Shown here in pieces: positions 13,558 to 19,963 of a stretch of 27,197 bases of DNA. The notes below the pieces were generated by a model. It was not told the origin of the DNA. It ran no database searches and was given only the letters and a program-made list of their open reading frames with translations. Positions within the stretch are counted from its first letter, which is position 1. The number at the start of each line of letters is the position of its first letter. Position numbers and translations under genes: made by a program. The stretch covers positions 1 through 27,197 of the IMG/VR virus record IMGVR_UViG_3300035126_000576; one strand, written 5' to 3'. The stretch comes from a virus.

Positions 13558-14301
13558 ATGGCAACACAGACCGCTCCCCTCGTGGAGCAGATTCAACAGG
13601 CGCAGGCAGTGGCAGCGCAGCCGCAGCCTGAGCTGATGTCGTCCATCTTGGACCAGATCATTTCGGCATCCGATCGAGGCAGCGCCGAACACGGCGAAGC
13701 TCTTCAGATGAAGACCGACTTTGCCCAAGGCCTCATGTACGCCCGTGGCACGTCGGGCAGTGGCAAGAAACTCGACGCGGCCGATATTGCGATGCGTATC
13801 CGCTTTGGCCGTGAATTGGGCCTCAGCGCGTTTCAAGCGGCGCGGGGGATCTATTTCATCAACGGCATCCCGGCGATGATGGGCACGGTCCTGGAGCTGC
13901 TGATGCGGCGGCACGGCTACACCTGGACGTTCATCCAGCGCGACACGAAGGGCTGCATCCTTGAACTGAACAAGAACGGCGAGAAGGTCATGGATGGCGC
14001 GAAGCCTGCCCGCGCGTCGTTCACCGAAGAGGACGCCAAGCGCACCGGCTACGACAAGAAAGAGACGTACAAACAGGACCCCGAATCCATGTACTACTGG
14101 CGTGCCCTCGGCCGCCTTCAGAAGTTCTACGTCCCCGAGGCGACCGAGTACGTTTCGGTTCTGGCCCCCGGCGAACTCCCGATTGATGAGGTTGTCGCGG
14201 CTACGGAGTCCCGCATGGGCGAGGCGACTGCGGCGGCGGCGCTGCGCGACAAGTTGGCGGCTGTGACGCAGGCTCCGGTGGCTGAAAAGGTGACGGCGTG
14301 A
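13558..14301 (+). CDS. recT: RecT-like single-strand annealing protein
   Basis: 247 residues from ATG 13558, with 'GGAAGGAG' about 8 bases upstream. After a Gln/Ala-rich N-terminus comes the conserved annealase-like core: 'AMRIRFGRELGLSAFQAARG' (about 78-97), 'IYFINGIPAMMGTVLELLMRRHGY', 'FTEEDAKRTGYDKKETYKQDP' and 'MYYWRALGRLQKFYVPEATE'. This matches the RecT/RecT-like layout (GRE-G...INGKP...HGY...FT.eDA...RA). It would bind single strands exposed by the exonuclease and pair them with homologous DNA. The gene lies between the nuclease and a small SSB-like gene and forms a phage recombination operon with them. Confidence 0.78.
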   Translation: MATQTAPLVEQIQQAQAVAAQPQPELMSSILDQIISASDRGSAEHGEALQMKTDFAQGLMYARGTSGSGKKLDAADIAMRIRFGRELGLSAFQAARGIYFINGIPAMMGTVLELLMRRHGYTWTFIQRDTKGCILELNKNGEKVMDGAKPARASFTEEDAKRTGYDKKETYKQDPESMYYWRALGRLQKFYVPEATEYVSVLAPGELPIDEVVAATESRMGEATAAAALRDKLAAVTQAPVAEKVTA

Positions 14302-14699
14302 AGTACGAAGACGGCCAGTATTACGACGGCAAGATCATCGGCATCCGTCACAAGAAACTCGGCGAGCGCGAGACGCAGGCTCTGGAGTTTGCACTGGAGA
14401 TGTCAGATGGGCGGCAGGACAGCGTAATGAAGTTCCTGAGCCCCAACGCTCTGCCGTACACCAAGGAACGGCTCGTCGATCTTGGCTGTCAGCCGTCCGA
14501 CCTTACCGGGCCGGATTGGCTGCGGAAGATCAACGCCAAACTCGAAGGCGTCGATGTTCGCTGCAAGGCCAAGGCGAACGATAAGGGCGTGCGGCTGGAG
14601 GATCTGTATCTGCCGAAGACCGGTGGCGTGGTGATCGAGGGAGCGGCGAGTCCGTTCGATGCGGTGGCTGATGACAACATTCCGCCCCACGCTTGGTGA
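14298..14699 (+). CDS. Small SSB-like / recombination accessory protein
   Basis: 133 residues from GTG 14298 (GTGA overlap with recT). It starts with a beta-strand rich part ('YDGKIIGIRHKKLGERETQA', 'ALEFALEMSDGRQDSVMKF'), continues with 'LKGVDV'-like strands ('KLEGVDVRCKAKANDKG'), and ends in an acidic tail 'PFDAVADDNIPPHAW'. The strand-rich body and acidic DD-x-IP tail recall single-strand DNA-binding proteins, whose tail recruits partner enzymes, though the final residue pattern differs from the usual DDDIPF. Its position as third gene of a nuclease/annealase operon supports a single-strand DNA role. The family is not certain. Confidence 0.5.
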   Translation: MKYEDGQYYDGKIIGIRHKKLGERETQALEFALEMSDGRQDSVMKFLSPNALPYTKERLVDLGCQPSDLTGPDWLRKINAKLEGVDVRCKAKANDKGVRLEDLYLPKTGGVVIEGAASPFDAVADDNIPPHAW

Positions 14700-14770
14700 C
14701 GACGACCTCCCCACCAGCGACCGCCACAACTACGCCAGCCCCCAGTGGCTCTGGCAACCAGACACACAAC

Positions 14771-14791
14771 CCCCGTCCGATGCGGACGGGG
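14771..14791 (+). other. Perfect 9 bp hairpin before gene 14813
   Basis: CCCCGTCCG (14771-14779) and CGGACGGGG (14783-14791) are perfect complements around a three-base ATG loop. It lies between the SSB-like gene and the GGAGGAG ribosome-binding site of the next gene. No T run follows, so it is a leader or mRNA-stability hairpin rather than a plain terminator. The rest of 14700-14812 shows no separate gene. Confidence 0.55.
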
Positions 14792-14812
14792 TGGAGGAAG
14801 GAGGAGAGAAAG

Positions 14813-15208
14813 ATGGAAGTCGGATCGAGAATTACCCTACAAGACACGTTTATGAGCGCCGCGATTAAGGTTGCCGAGGGCAACCCCGGCGCAATCACGG
14901 CCATCCTTGAGCTGTGCAAATTGAGCCCTAGCGTTGATCCGGAATCGTGGTCTAGGAACTTTGCGCCGTTGTTTTCGCTGGACACGCACCGGATCTATGG
15001 CAGCAATGTGTGGCGACTCTACAAGGACGCGCACGACTGTAGCGCGCTCAAGACATTGACCACGTTGCGCTGTATCCAGATGGGCATTATCACCGAGCGG
15101 GAGGTGTTTGCCGCGATGTCGCGGGAGCGCAAACTGGACCATGACGATCTCTTGAAACGGCTGCAAGAGAAGCTGCCTTCCTTCGCTGCCGCCACGGAGG
15201 CCGCATGA
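14813..15208 (+). CDS. Hypothetical helical phage protein
   Basis: 131 residues from ATG 14813, with 'GGAGGAG' about 7 bases upstream. The frame is open upstream to 14693 but encodes Thr/Pro-rich shadow there. The protein is helical ('SAAIKVAEGNPGAITAILEL', 'DCSALKTLTTLRCIQMGI'), with 'LDTHRIYGSNVWRLYKDAHDC' in the middle and a charged C-terminus. I recognise no domain. It opens the cassette of small accessory genes that runs to 18680 and is coupled to the next by ATGA. Confidence 0.55.
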   Translation: MEVGSRITLQDTFMSAAIKVAEGNPGAITAILELCKLSPSVDPESWSRNFAPLFSLDTHRIYGSNVWRLYKDAHDCSALKTLTTLRCIQMGIITEREVFAAMSRERKLDHDDLLKRLQEKLPSFAAATEAA

Positions 15209-15453
15209 TCCCCGCCCTAGCCCTCCTCGCGTGCTTTGCGGCGATGCTGCCGTTCCTCCGCCACCGCACCACCGGACGCGATGGGCTGTATCACTGCATC
15301 CTGTGGCTCAGCGTGGCGGTTGGCGCCGTCTCCCGTGCGCTGTTCGCCCTCGCTGAAGGCTACGCCCGGTTCCGTACCGGCGTCGATGCTGCGGCTGCGG
15401 CGGCGCGGGGTGAGGTCGTGGCGGCGTGGAAAGAGGCGGAGGTGGGGCGGTGA
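15205..15453 (+). CDS. Small membrane protein
   Basis: 82 residues from ATG 15205 (ATGA overlap). A hydrophobic N-terminus ('IPALALLACFAAMLPFL') is followed by a basic loop (RHRTTGRDG), a second hydrophobic stretch ('CILWLSVAVGAVSRALFAL') and an Ala-rich helical, charged tail. This fits two membrane helices with a cytoplasmic tail, or an N-terminal signal anchor. Function unknown; the overlap chain supports real translation. Confidence 0.5.
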   Translation: MIPALALLACFAAMLPFLRHRTTGRDGLYHCILWLSVAVGAVSRALFALAEGYARFRTGVDAAAAAARGEVVAAWKEAEVGR

Positions 15454-15911
15454 GTATTGACCACGACAAGATATCGCTGATGACGGAGATTGATTCGCTG
15501 CGGCGGGGCTGGCTGGCTTGCGAAGCCGAGCGCGACGCCCTCGCCGCGCTCGTGGTCGAGTTGCGGGGGGCGCTGGAGGTTTTTGCACGCGCATACCGAG
15601 TTAGTATGTTGCCTTTTGCTCCCGGTATCGACGAGGCGGACGGGGCGCATCATTGGATGCCTCATGGCTGGCCGTCAGTCGCCGACTTTAAGCAGGCCAA
15701 CGCCGCCCTCAGCCTCCCCCTGCCGGCCGCCGCCGAGCGGGTGAAAGAGTGGCGGGAGAAGGCGGAGTTGCTGGATTGGGCCGCCGAGCAGGAGAGCACG
15801 ATTTACTACTGCTACTCCGAAGACGGCGACGAGGACAACTACTGGAGCGTCGGGCAGCACGAGGCCGCCGACCTTCTCTCCGCCCTTCGAGCGGCGCGAG
15901 GTGGACGATGA
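15450..15911 (+). CDS. Hypothetical phage accessory protein
   Basis: 153 residues from GTG 15450 (GTGA overlap); eight extra upstream codons to 15426 lie in the previous gene and were left out. The N-terminal half is a coiled helix ('LRRGWLACEAERDALAALV'). The centre is aromatic/acidic ('EADGAHHWMPHGWPSV'), and the end has 'EREKAELL'-like helices and an acidic 'YYCYSEDGDEDNYW' patch. The helix plus Trp-rich layout resembles Ea22-type variable phage proteins, but I assign no function. Confidence 0.5.
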   Translation: MSIDHDKISLMTEIDSLRRGWLACEAERDALAALVVELRGALEVFARAYRVSMLPFAPGIDEADGAHHWMPHGWPSVADFKQANAALSLPLPAAAERVKEWREKAELLDWAAEQESTIYYCYSEDGDEDNYWSVGQHEAADLLSALRAARGGR

Positions 15912-16621
15912 ACGAACCCAAGTGTATTCACAACAACGGGCCGGAATGCTTGCAATGCAAAGCCCTAGACATTCCCGAGGTCGAAGAACTAGAGCAGGCC
16001 CTCCGCGCCCGCATCGCCGAACTGGAGGCCGAGCGCGAAAAGCTCCGGTTTGATCTAGCCGCCACGCTGACCCACTTCGATGAGGTAGTCAAAGAACGCG
16101 ACGCGGCAAAGGCCGAGGCGGAAGGCTGGCAGGAAGCCGTGTATGTCAAAGACAAGCAGCTTACCGAGTTCATGGACTGGGAGGATCGATTTCTCCGCGA
16201 CCTCGACGCCGCCCGCGCCGGGGAAGCTCGGGCCGTGGAGGCGCTGAAGCGGATCGAGCAGCAACTGGAATGGGTCATCGACAACGGAGACACCTATCAG
16301 GCATCGGCCTTGATCGAATTTGTTTCCCGGATTCGCGACAACTACTTCTCGATCTCCGCCCAACCCGCCCTCGCCTGGCTCGCCCAAGTGAAGCGCGAGG
16401 CGGCGGAAGGGGCGTGGCGGAGCGCGATCACGCTGGCCTACGGCTGCCACGATTACGGCGGCGGGCATACCGGCGAGAAATACGAGGCGTTTCATCACGG
16501 CATCGACACGGTTATCCGAGTTCTCGAAGCCAAGCGAGACGGAGACGAGAGCTTACAGATGAAGGTCATTGAGCAGGTTGGGGCCGCTGCGCTGCTGCCA
16601 AAGGAAGGAATGGATGAGTAA
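15908..16621 (+). CDS. Coiled-coil protein with N-terminal Cys/His knuckle
   Basis: 237 residues from ATG 15908 (ATGA overlap); the in-frame region upstream to 15749 is Gly/Arg shadow of the previous gene. The start 'CIHNNGPECLQCK' is a CxH...CxxC pattern that could bind one zinc. It is followed by a long coiled coil (about residues 25-105, 'ELEQALRARIAELEAEREKL' onward). The C-terminal part includes 'TLAYGCHDYGGGHTGEKYE' and 'HHGIDTVIRVLEAKRDG', a more globular helical segment. Modular coiled-coil proteins like this are common in variable early regions of phages; function unknown. Confidence 0.52.
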   Translation: MNEPKCIHNNGPECLQCKALDIPEVEELEQALRARIAELEAEREKLRFDLAATLTHFDEVVKERDAAKAEAEGWQEAVYVKDKQLTEFMDWEDRFLRDLDAARAGEARAVEALKRIEQQLEWVIDNGDTYQASALIEFVSRIRDNYFSISAQPALAWLAQVKREAAEGAWRSAITLAYGCHDYGGGHTGEKYEAFHHGIDTVIRVLEAKRDGDESLQMKVIEQVGAAALLPKEGMDE

Positions 16622-16784
16622 CGAACCGAAGTCCACGATTAATGTTAGGTCAGCCTTATTGACCATAGGGTTCTTGGTTGCTGTGTGGGCTCCTCCTTTG
16701 TTTTTCATCCGACCGGAACCGCCCTGCAAGGAAGAACGTGCCGCCGCGCTTCGGGCGGGGCAGGGGGCGGGGGATGCCGAATAA
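16614..16784 (+). CDS. Small single-span membrane protein
   Basis: 56 residues from ATG 16614, overlapping the previous stop by 8 bp and preceded by a GGAAGGAA site. It has one hydrophobic span ('ALLTIGFLVAVWAPPLFFI') followed by Pro/Cys and a charged Ala/Glu tail. The local DNA (16625-16710) is slightly AT-richer than its neighbours. Function unknown. It overlaps the next gene by 11 bp. Confidence 0.48.
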   Translation: MSNEPKSTINVRSALLTIGFLVAVWAPPLFFIRPEPPCKEERAAALRAGQGAGDAE

Positions 16785-17025
16785 TCAGCACGCCGCGCGG
16801 CTGCGGGAGATGGCGGAACAGATGCCGAGCATGGGCCAACGCACTCGCGCCGCCCTGCTCGCCGGGGCCGAGGCGCTGGAAGCCGTCGAGGTGGCGAAGG
16901 CGGCGCTGGTGGAACTGAAGAAAGAGTACGAAGGCGCTGGCATGGCAGACGAGAAACGGAAGGTGACCTACAAGTGGTCACTGGCGCGGATCGACGCCGC
17001 CCTAGCGCGGCTGGAGGGGGAATAG
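16774..17025 (+). CDS. Small helical protein, ARLREMAE family-like
   Basis: 83 residues from ATG 16774; the frame opens further upstream but within the membrane-protein gene. It begins 'MPNNQHAARLREMAEQMP' and continues with Ala/Glu-rich helices ('ALEAVEVAKAALVELKKEY') and a C-terminal 'SLARIDAALARLEGE'. A similar 'VARLREMAE' start occurs in the gene at 21409, so the two may be distant relatives within this phage. No function can be assigned. Confidence 0.5.
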   Translation: MPNNQHAARLREMAEQMPSMGQRTRAALLAGAEALEAVEVAKAALVELKKEYEGAGMADEKRKVTYKWSLARIDAALARLEGE

Positions 17026-17142
17026 ATGCTGAGTAACTTTGGCGCTTGCTTAGTTTATGCCGGAGTCGTGATAGCGCTTCTGGGCACGGCACTAATGCTT
17101 CTAGGATTGACCGTCTATCTTTTGGGGGCTTGGCATGACTAA
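17026..17142 (+). CDS. Tiny membrane protein
   Basis: 38 residues from ATG 17026, directly after the previous TAG. Almost the whole protein is hydrophobic ('CLVYAGVVIALLGTALMLLG' then LTVYLLGAW), ending in HD. This is a single long membrane span. It overlaps the next gene by 8 bp, like its neighbours. It is short enough to be skipped by standard gene calling; the overlap pattern and hydrophobicity are its main support. Confidence 0.42.
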   Translation: MLSNFGACLVYAGVVIALLGTALMLLGLTVYLLGAWHD

Positions 17143-17689
17143 CGAGCAGATCGCCAAGCGCCTAACCCCCGCCACCCTCGACGCCCTGGAGGCGGCGCTG
17201 AAGGCCGCGACAGAGGGAGATTGGTTTGTAGAGAACGGTGCGCGCAGTCGCGAGGTATGCTCGGCTGCGTTACTTGATGGCAAAGGCCGCATAATCTGCG
17301 ACACGTCGAACGCCGATGACGTCATGATCTTCGAGGAGCCTGACGAGGACTCTGTTTACTACGTCGAGGGAAACCGCGTAAAGGATCTCGACTTCTGCGC
17401 CCTCGCCCACAACGCCCTCCCCGCCCTGATCGCCGAGGTGCGGCGGCTGCGCGAGGCCGTCCGCTGGAGACCGCTCAGTGAAGCCCACGAAGACCACGGA
17501 CCTGTGATTCTCATGGACATCAAGGACCCAGGGTTCCAGATGATTTCGCACGTTTGCGCCGAAACTTGGCCAGATGACATTGAGGGCATGACCCACTTCG
17601 CCAAGCTACCGCCGCTGACCAACGAAGAGGCGGAGGAGATGCTGGCCGCCCTGCCCATGCCGCCCGCGCCGGAGGGGACGGATGCGTAA
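17135..17689 (+). CDS. Ea22/DUF551-like phage accessory protein
   Basis: 184 residues from ATG 17135. The first half has a pattern common in small lambdoid-type accessory proteins: an N-terminal helix ('LDALEAALKAATEGDWFVEN'), a middle strand region ('GKGRIICDTSNADD'), and 'DFCALAHNALPALIAEVRRL'. The C-terminal part, starting 'WRPLSEAHEDHGPVILMD' and ending 'GMTHFAKLPPLTNEEAEEM', resembles the DUF551 module (W-P-...-T-H-x-x-P-L-P). Such proteins are variable cargo of temperate phages with unknown biochemistry. Confidence 0.6.
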   Translation: MTNEQIAKRLTPATLDALEAALKAATEGDWFVENGARSREVCSAALLDGKGRIICDTSNADDVMIFEEPDEDSVYYVEGNRVKDLDFCALAHNALPALIAEVRRLREAVRWRPLSEAHEDHGPVILMDIKDPGFQMISHVCAETWPDDIEGMTHFAKLPPLTNEEAEEMLAALPMPPAPEGTDA

Positions 17690-17852
17690 GCGCTACCGCA
17701 TCAAAGGCTATCGCCCGATCGACTACCCCGGCTGGCTGTACTTCGTCGTCGAGACAAGCAGTCCGCTGTATCTGGTCGATGACCTTTCGTGGGAACAGGC
17801 CATACTCTACGTCCGGGAGCGACTGCGGAGGACTTATGCTACGCCGCGTTGA
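17682..17852 (+). CDS. Small basic protein
   Basis: 56 residues from ATG 17682, overlapping the previous gene by 8 bp with 'GGAGG' upstream (about 17671). It begins with a very basic N-terminus ('MRKRYRIKGYRP'), followed by an aromatic, strand-like centre ('YPGWLYFVVETSSPLYLVDD') and a basic helix ('AILYVRERLRRTYATPR'). It may bind nucleic acid; no family was recognised. Confidence 0.42.
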   Translation: MRKRYRIKGYRPIDYPGWLYFVVETSSPLYLVDDLSWEQAILYVRERLRRTYATPR

Positions 17853-18126
17853 CCACGACGACCCCGCCATCGAGCGCACCCCGCGATGGCAGATCGAAGA
17901 GTACAGAGAGGAGCAACGAATGGAGATCAAGAAACTAACCCGCCCCGCCCTGCGATCCGTCCACCGGATCGTGTGGCACCCGACGATAGGCGACGTCACG
18001 CGCAGCAACGTCCACGTCACCGTCGAGGCCGTGACATTGAAAGGCCCGTGGCTGCGGGTGCCGGGGCAGCCGGTGATCGTGGTGGATTGGGAGACGTGGG
18101 GGAGGATGGTGAATGCAGACGCGTGA
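17836..18126 (+). CDS. Small hypothetical protein, two possible starts
   Basis: 96 residues from ATG 17836 (ribosome-binding site CGGAGG just upstream), or 68 residues from ATG 17920, which has an equally good 'GAGAGGAG' site (17905-17912). Both may be used. The conserved-looking body ('MEIKKLTRPALRSVHRIVWH' and 'GPWLRVPGQPVIVVDW') is strand-rich. The extra N-terminus of the long form is acidic/charged. It overlaps neighbours on both sides. Function unknown. Confidence 0.48.
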   Translation: MLRRVDHDDPAIERTPRWQIEEYREEQRMEIKKLTRPALRSVHRIVWHPTIGDVTRSNVHVTVEAVTLKGPWLRVPGQPVIVVDWETWGRMVNADA

Positions 18127-18304
18127 CCCCCGAATCGACCCGCAGCCGGGGGATGTGGTGAAGAAAGGCAAGACCCGTCGCGTCAATCACCGCAAGGGCG
18201 ACGAGGTCTTTTATATGAGTGGTGGGTCCATGGTTGAGCGGTCTTGCTGGATCACAACCTGGCAGGACTGGTGCCGTGATGCGGAGGTCCTCCATGCCGC
18301 GTAA
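18113..18304 (+). CDS. Small phage protein, 'DPRPGDVV'-type
   Basis: 63 residues from ATG 18113, 14 bp inside the previous gene with 'GGAGG' upstream. It reads 'RDPRIDPQPGDVVKKGKTRR' then 'CWITTWQDWCRDAEVLH'. The DPxPGDVV start and Trp-rich W-x-x-W end recur in small proteins of many phages and form a compact beta domain. Function unknown. Confidence 0.55.
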   Translation: MQTRDPRIDPQPGDVVKKGKTRRVNHRKGDEVFYMSGGSMVERSCWITTWQDWCRDAEVLHAA

Positions 18305-18680
18305 GCCCCGCACCCTCCGCACCACTTGCAGCGTCTGCGGCGCGCCCCGCAAGGAGAACAGCCGCCACGCCCTGTGCGAAACCCACCAGCGGGAAGCCGA
18401 GTCCCGCAACGCGCAACGGTGGCGCGAACGGCACCCGGAGAAGCTCCGGGCCATCCGGGATGCGGAGAACGCGGCGCGGAAGCGGGAACGGAAATCACGG
18501 GTTGTCAAGGTCAAGCCGGTGCGCGTCGCCGCCCCCAAGCCCAAGCCAGTCGTCGTGCGGCCGTATGTCCCCGATGTCCAGGTCGTCATCGGCCCCGAGG
18601 CGATCGAGCGGGTGCGGCCGGTGGATGTGCGGGGGCATAAGGTGACGCGGCTGGCTCCGGTGCATGGGTGGGGGCGATGA
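18294..18680 (+). CDS. Small zinc-finger, highly basic protein
   Basis: 128 residues from ATG 18294, with 'GGAGG' (18283-18287) upstream; alternative in-frame ATG 18279 lacks a good site. The N-terminal 'CSVCGAPRKENSRHALCETH' is a CxxC...CxxH zinc knuckle, followed by a long basic helix ('NAQRWRERHPEKLRAIRD') and a Lys/Val/Pro-rich tail ('KVKPVRVAAPKPKPVVV'). This points to nucleic-acid binding. It lies immediately upstream of the methyltransferase gene and overlaps it by 4 bp (ATGA). Confidence 0.52.
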   Translation: MPRKPRTLRTTCSVCGAPRKENSRHALCETHQREAESRNAQRWRERHPEKLRAIRDAENAARKRERKSRVVKVKPVRVAAPKPKPVVVRPYVPDVQVVIGPEAIERVRPVDVRGHKVTRLAPVHGWGR

Positions 18681-19963
18681 ACCTTTACAACGAAATCGAC
18701 CCCTACGCCGCGCAGTGGCTCCGCGCCCTCATCGATGCTGGCGAAATCCCGCCCGGCGACGTGAACGAAACCCCAATCGAGGAACTGAATGCAGACGACC
18801 TTATTCGATACACCCAATGCCATTTCTTCTGCGGAATCGCCGGCTGGCCCCTTGCCTTGCGCCTCGCCGAATGGCCCGACGATGAACCAGTCTGGACAGG
18901 CTCCTGCCCCTGCCAGCCCTTCTCGGTCGCCGGGAAAGGCCTCGGGGAAGACGACCCGCGCCACCTCTGGCCTGCGTTTCGGAGACTCATCGCCGAGTGC
19001 CGCCCTAACGTCGTCTTTGGTGAGCAGGTTGCGGGAGCGGCTGGATTGCGATGGCTCTCTGGAGTACAAGCTGACGTGGAGGAAGATTCGTACCGCCTGG
19101 GGTTTGCGGAGTTATGCGCTGCGGGCGTCGGCGAGAAAAGATGGACTGCTGTTGTTGGCGAAGACGGCAGGGTTGAATGGGAGGGCGACTATGTTGTTGG
19201 GGCGCCCCACATCCGGCAGCGGCTTTTCTGGGTGGCCGACCACCCGGAGCGAGGACGCGGAGAGCAGCGGGGCGAGGATCAGCCGAGGAGTGGCGGATAC
19301 GCTGACGGCGGTGGCGCGACTGGCGGGGTGGCTTTCTCCGACAAAGCAGGATGCGGCGCACGCAACACTCTCACCGGCGCAGGCGAATCGAAATGGCAGT
19401 TTGGTAAATCAGGCTTACCTCTCCGGCTGGACTACGCCCAACGCCCGCGATTGGAAGAGCGAGACGGGCAGCGAGAACAACAGCTACGACAAGTCGCCGA
19501 ACCTGTCGCGGCAGGTGCTGGCGGGGTGGGAAACCCCGACGAGTCGCGATCACTTCCCGGCTCACAGTCAGGAATACGTGGACGACAAGAAGGCGCAGGG
19601 GCACGGCATGGCGAACTTGAACGATCAGGCGGCGCTACTGGTGGGTTGGCCGACACCCATGGCGGGCTCTCCAGCAACGGACACCTACAATGCGGCGGGG
19701 AACAACGACTTCAGTCGCAAGGTGGCCGAGGTGACGCCTTCTGGTCCGACTTCGACATCCTCCCCTGCCTCGACGGCAAATCGCGGCGCACTCAATCCGG
19801 ACTTTTCCCGCTGGCTCATGGGGTATCCGGCCGCGTGGCTGTTCGCCGCCCCGGTAAAGAAGAACACTGGTACTCGCGGACGGGAACGCTCCGGGGCTTC
19901 GGGAACGCCATCGTGCCCCAAGTAGCGGCGGAGTTCGTGCGGGCTTATATGGAGGTTCGATGA
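18677..19963 (+). CDS. Phage C5-cytosine DNA methyltransferase
   Basis: 428 residues from ATG 18677. Motifs in order: motif I-like 'FFCGIAGWPLAL' (about 50-60), motif IV 'GSCPCQPFSVAG' with the likely catalytic C79, motif VI-like 'FGEQV' (114-118; Asn of the usual ENV replaced by Gln), motif VIII-like 'GAPHIRQRLFWVA' (175-187), and C-terminal motif X 'GFGNAIVPQVAAEF'. Between about residues 190 and 350 lies a long Gly/Arg/Gln-rich stretch of low complexity in the target-recognition position. That stretch coincides with the most protein-like part of the nested gene. The enzyme would methylate a cytosine in a short target, probably protecting phage DNA from restriction. It is coupled to the integrase by ATGA. 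Confidence 0.85.
   Translation: MNLYNEIDPYAAQWLRALIDAGEIPPGDVNETPIEELNADDLIRYTQCHFFCGIAGWPLALRLAEWPDDEPVWTGSCPCQPFSVAGKGLGEDDPRHLWPAFRRLIAECRPNVVFGEQVAGAAGLRWLSGVQADVEEDSYRLGFAELCAAGVGEKRWTAVVGEDGRVEWEGDYVVGAPHIRQRLFWVADHPERGRGEQRGEDQPRSGGYADGGGATGGVAFSDKAGCGARNTLTGAGESKWQFGKSGLPLRLDYAQRPRLEERDGQREQQLRQVAEPVAAGAGGVGNPDESRSLPGSQSGIRGRQEGAGARHGELERSGGATGGLADTHGGLSSNGHLQCGGEQRLQSQGGRGDAFWSDFDILPCLDGKSRRTQSGLFPLAHGVSGRVAVRRPGKEEHWYSRTGTLRGFGNAIVPQVAAEFVRAYMEVR
18789..19925 (+). CDS. Nested gene in another frame of the methyltransferase; GWxTP-repeat protein
   Basis: A 378-residue open frame lying wholly inside the methyltransferase gene in a different + frame. It starts at ATG 18789. The N-terminus is Ser/Pro/Ala-rich, followed by 'DCDGSLEYKLTWRKIRTAWG'. 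The central part has about six repeats of L-x-G-W-x-T/S-P-x-x-x-D ('GWPTTRSED', 'GWLSPTKQD', 'GWTTPNARD', 'GWETPTSRD', 'GWPTPMAG'), and near the end 'NPDFSRWLMGYPAAW'. By eye, over 19420-19660 the third codon positions are strongly G/C in this frame and mixed in the methyltransferase frame, the mark of real coding here. I know proteins of this form beside or within phage methyltransferase genes, but no function. It may be a true overlapping gene. Confidence 0.55.
   Translation: MQTTLFDTPNAISSAESPAGPLPCASPNGPTMNQSGQAPAPASPSRSPGKASGKTTRATSGLRFGDSSPSAALTSSLVSRLRERLDCDGSLEYKLTWRKIRTAWGLRSYALRASARKDGLLLLAKTAGLNGRATMLLGRPTSGSGFSGWPTTRSEDAESSGARISRGVADTLTAVARLAGWLSPTKQDAAHATLSPAQANRNGSLVNQAYLSGWTTPNARDWKSETGSENNSYDKSPNLSRQVLAGWETPTSRDHFPAHSQEYVDDKKAQGHGMANLNDQAALLVGWPTPMAGSPATDTYNAAGNNDFSRKVAEVTPSGPTSTSSPASTANRGALNPDFSRWLMGYPAAWLFAAPVKKNTGTRGRERSGASGTPSCPK

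Noticed and set aside
18017-19069. Minus-strand open frame (350 codons)
   Set aside because: It opposes several overlapping + genes and the methyltransferase motifs, has Arg/Pro/Ser-rich sequence and no recognisable domain.
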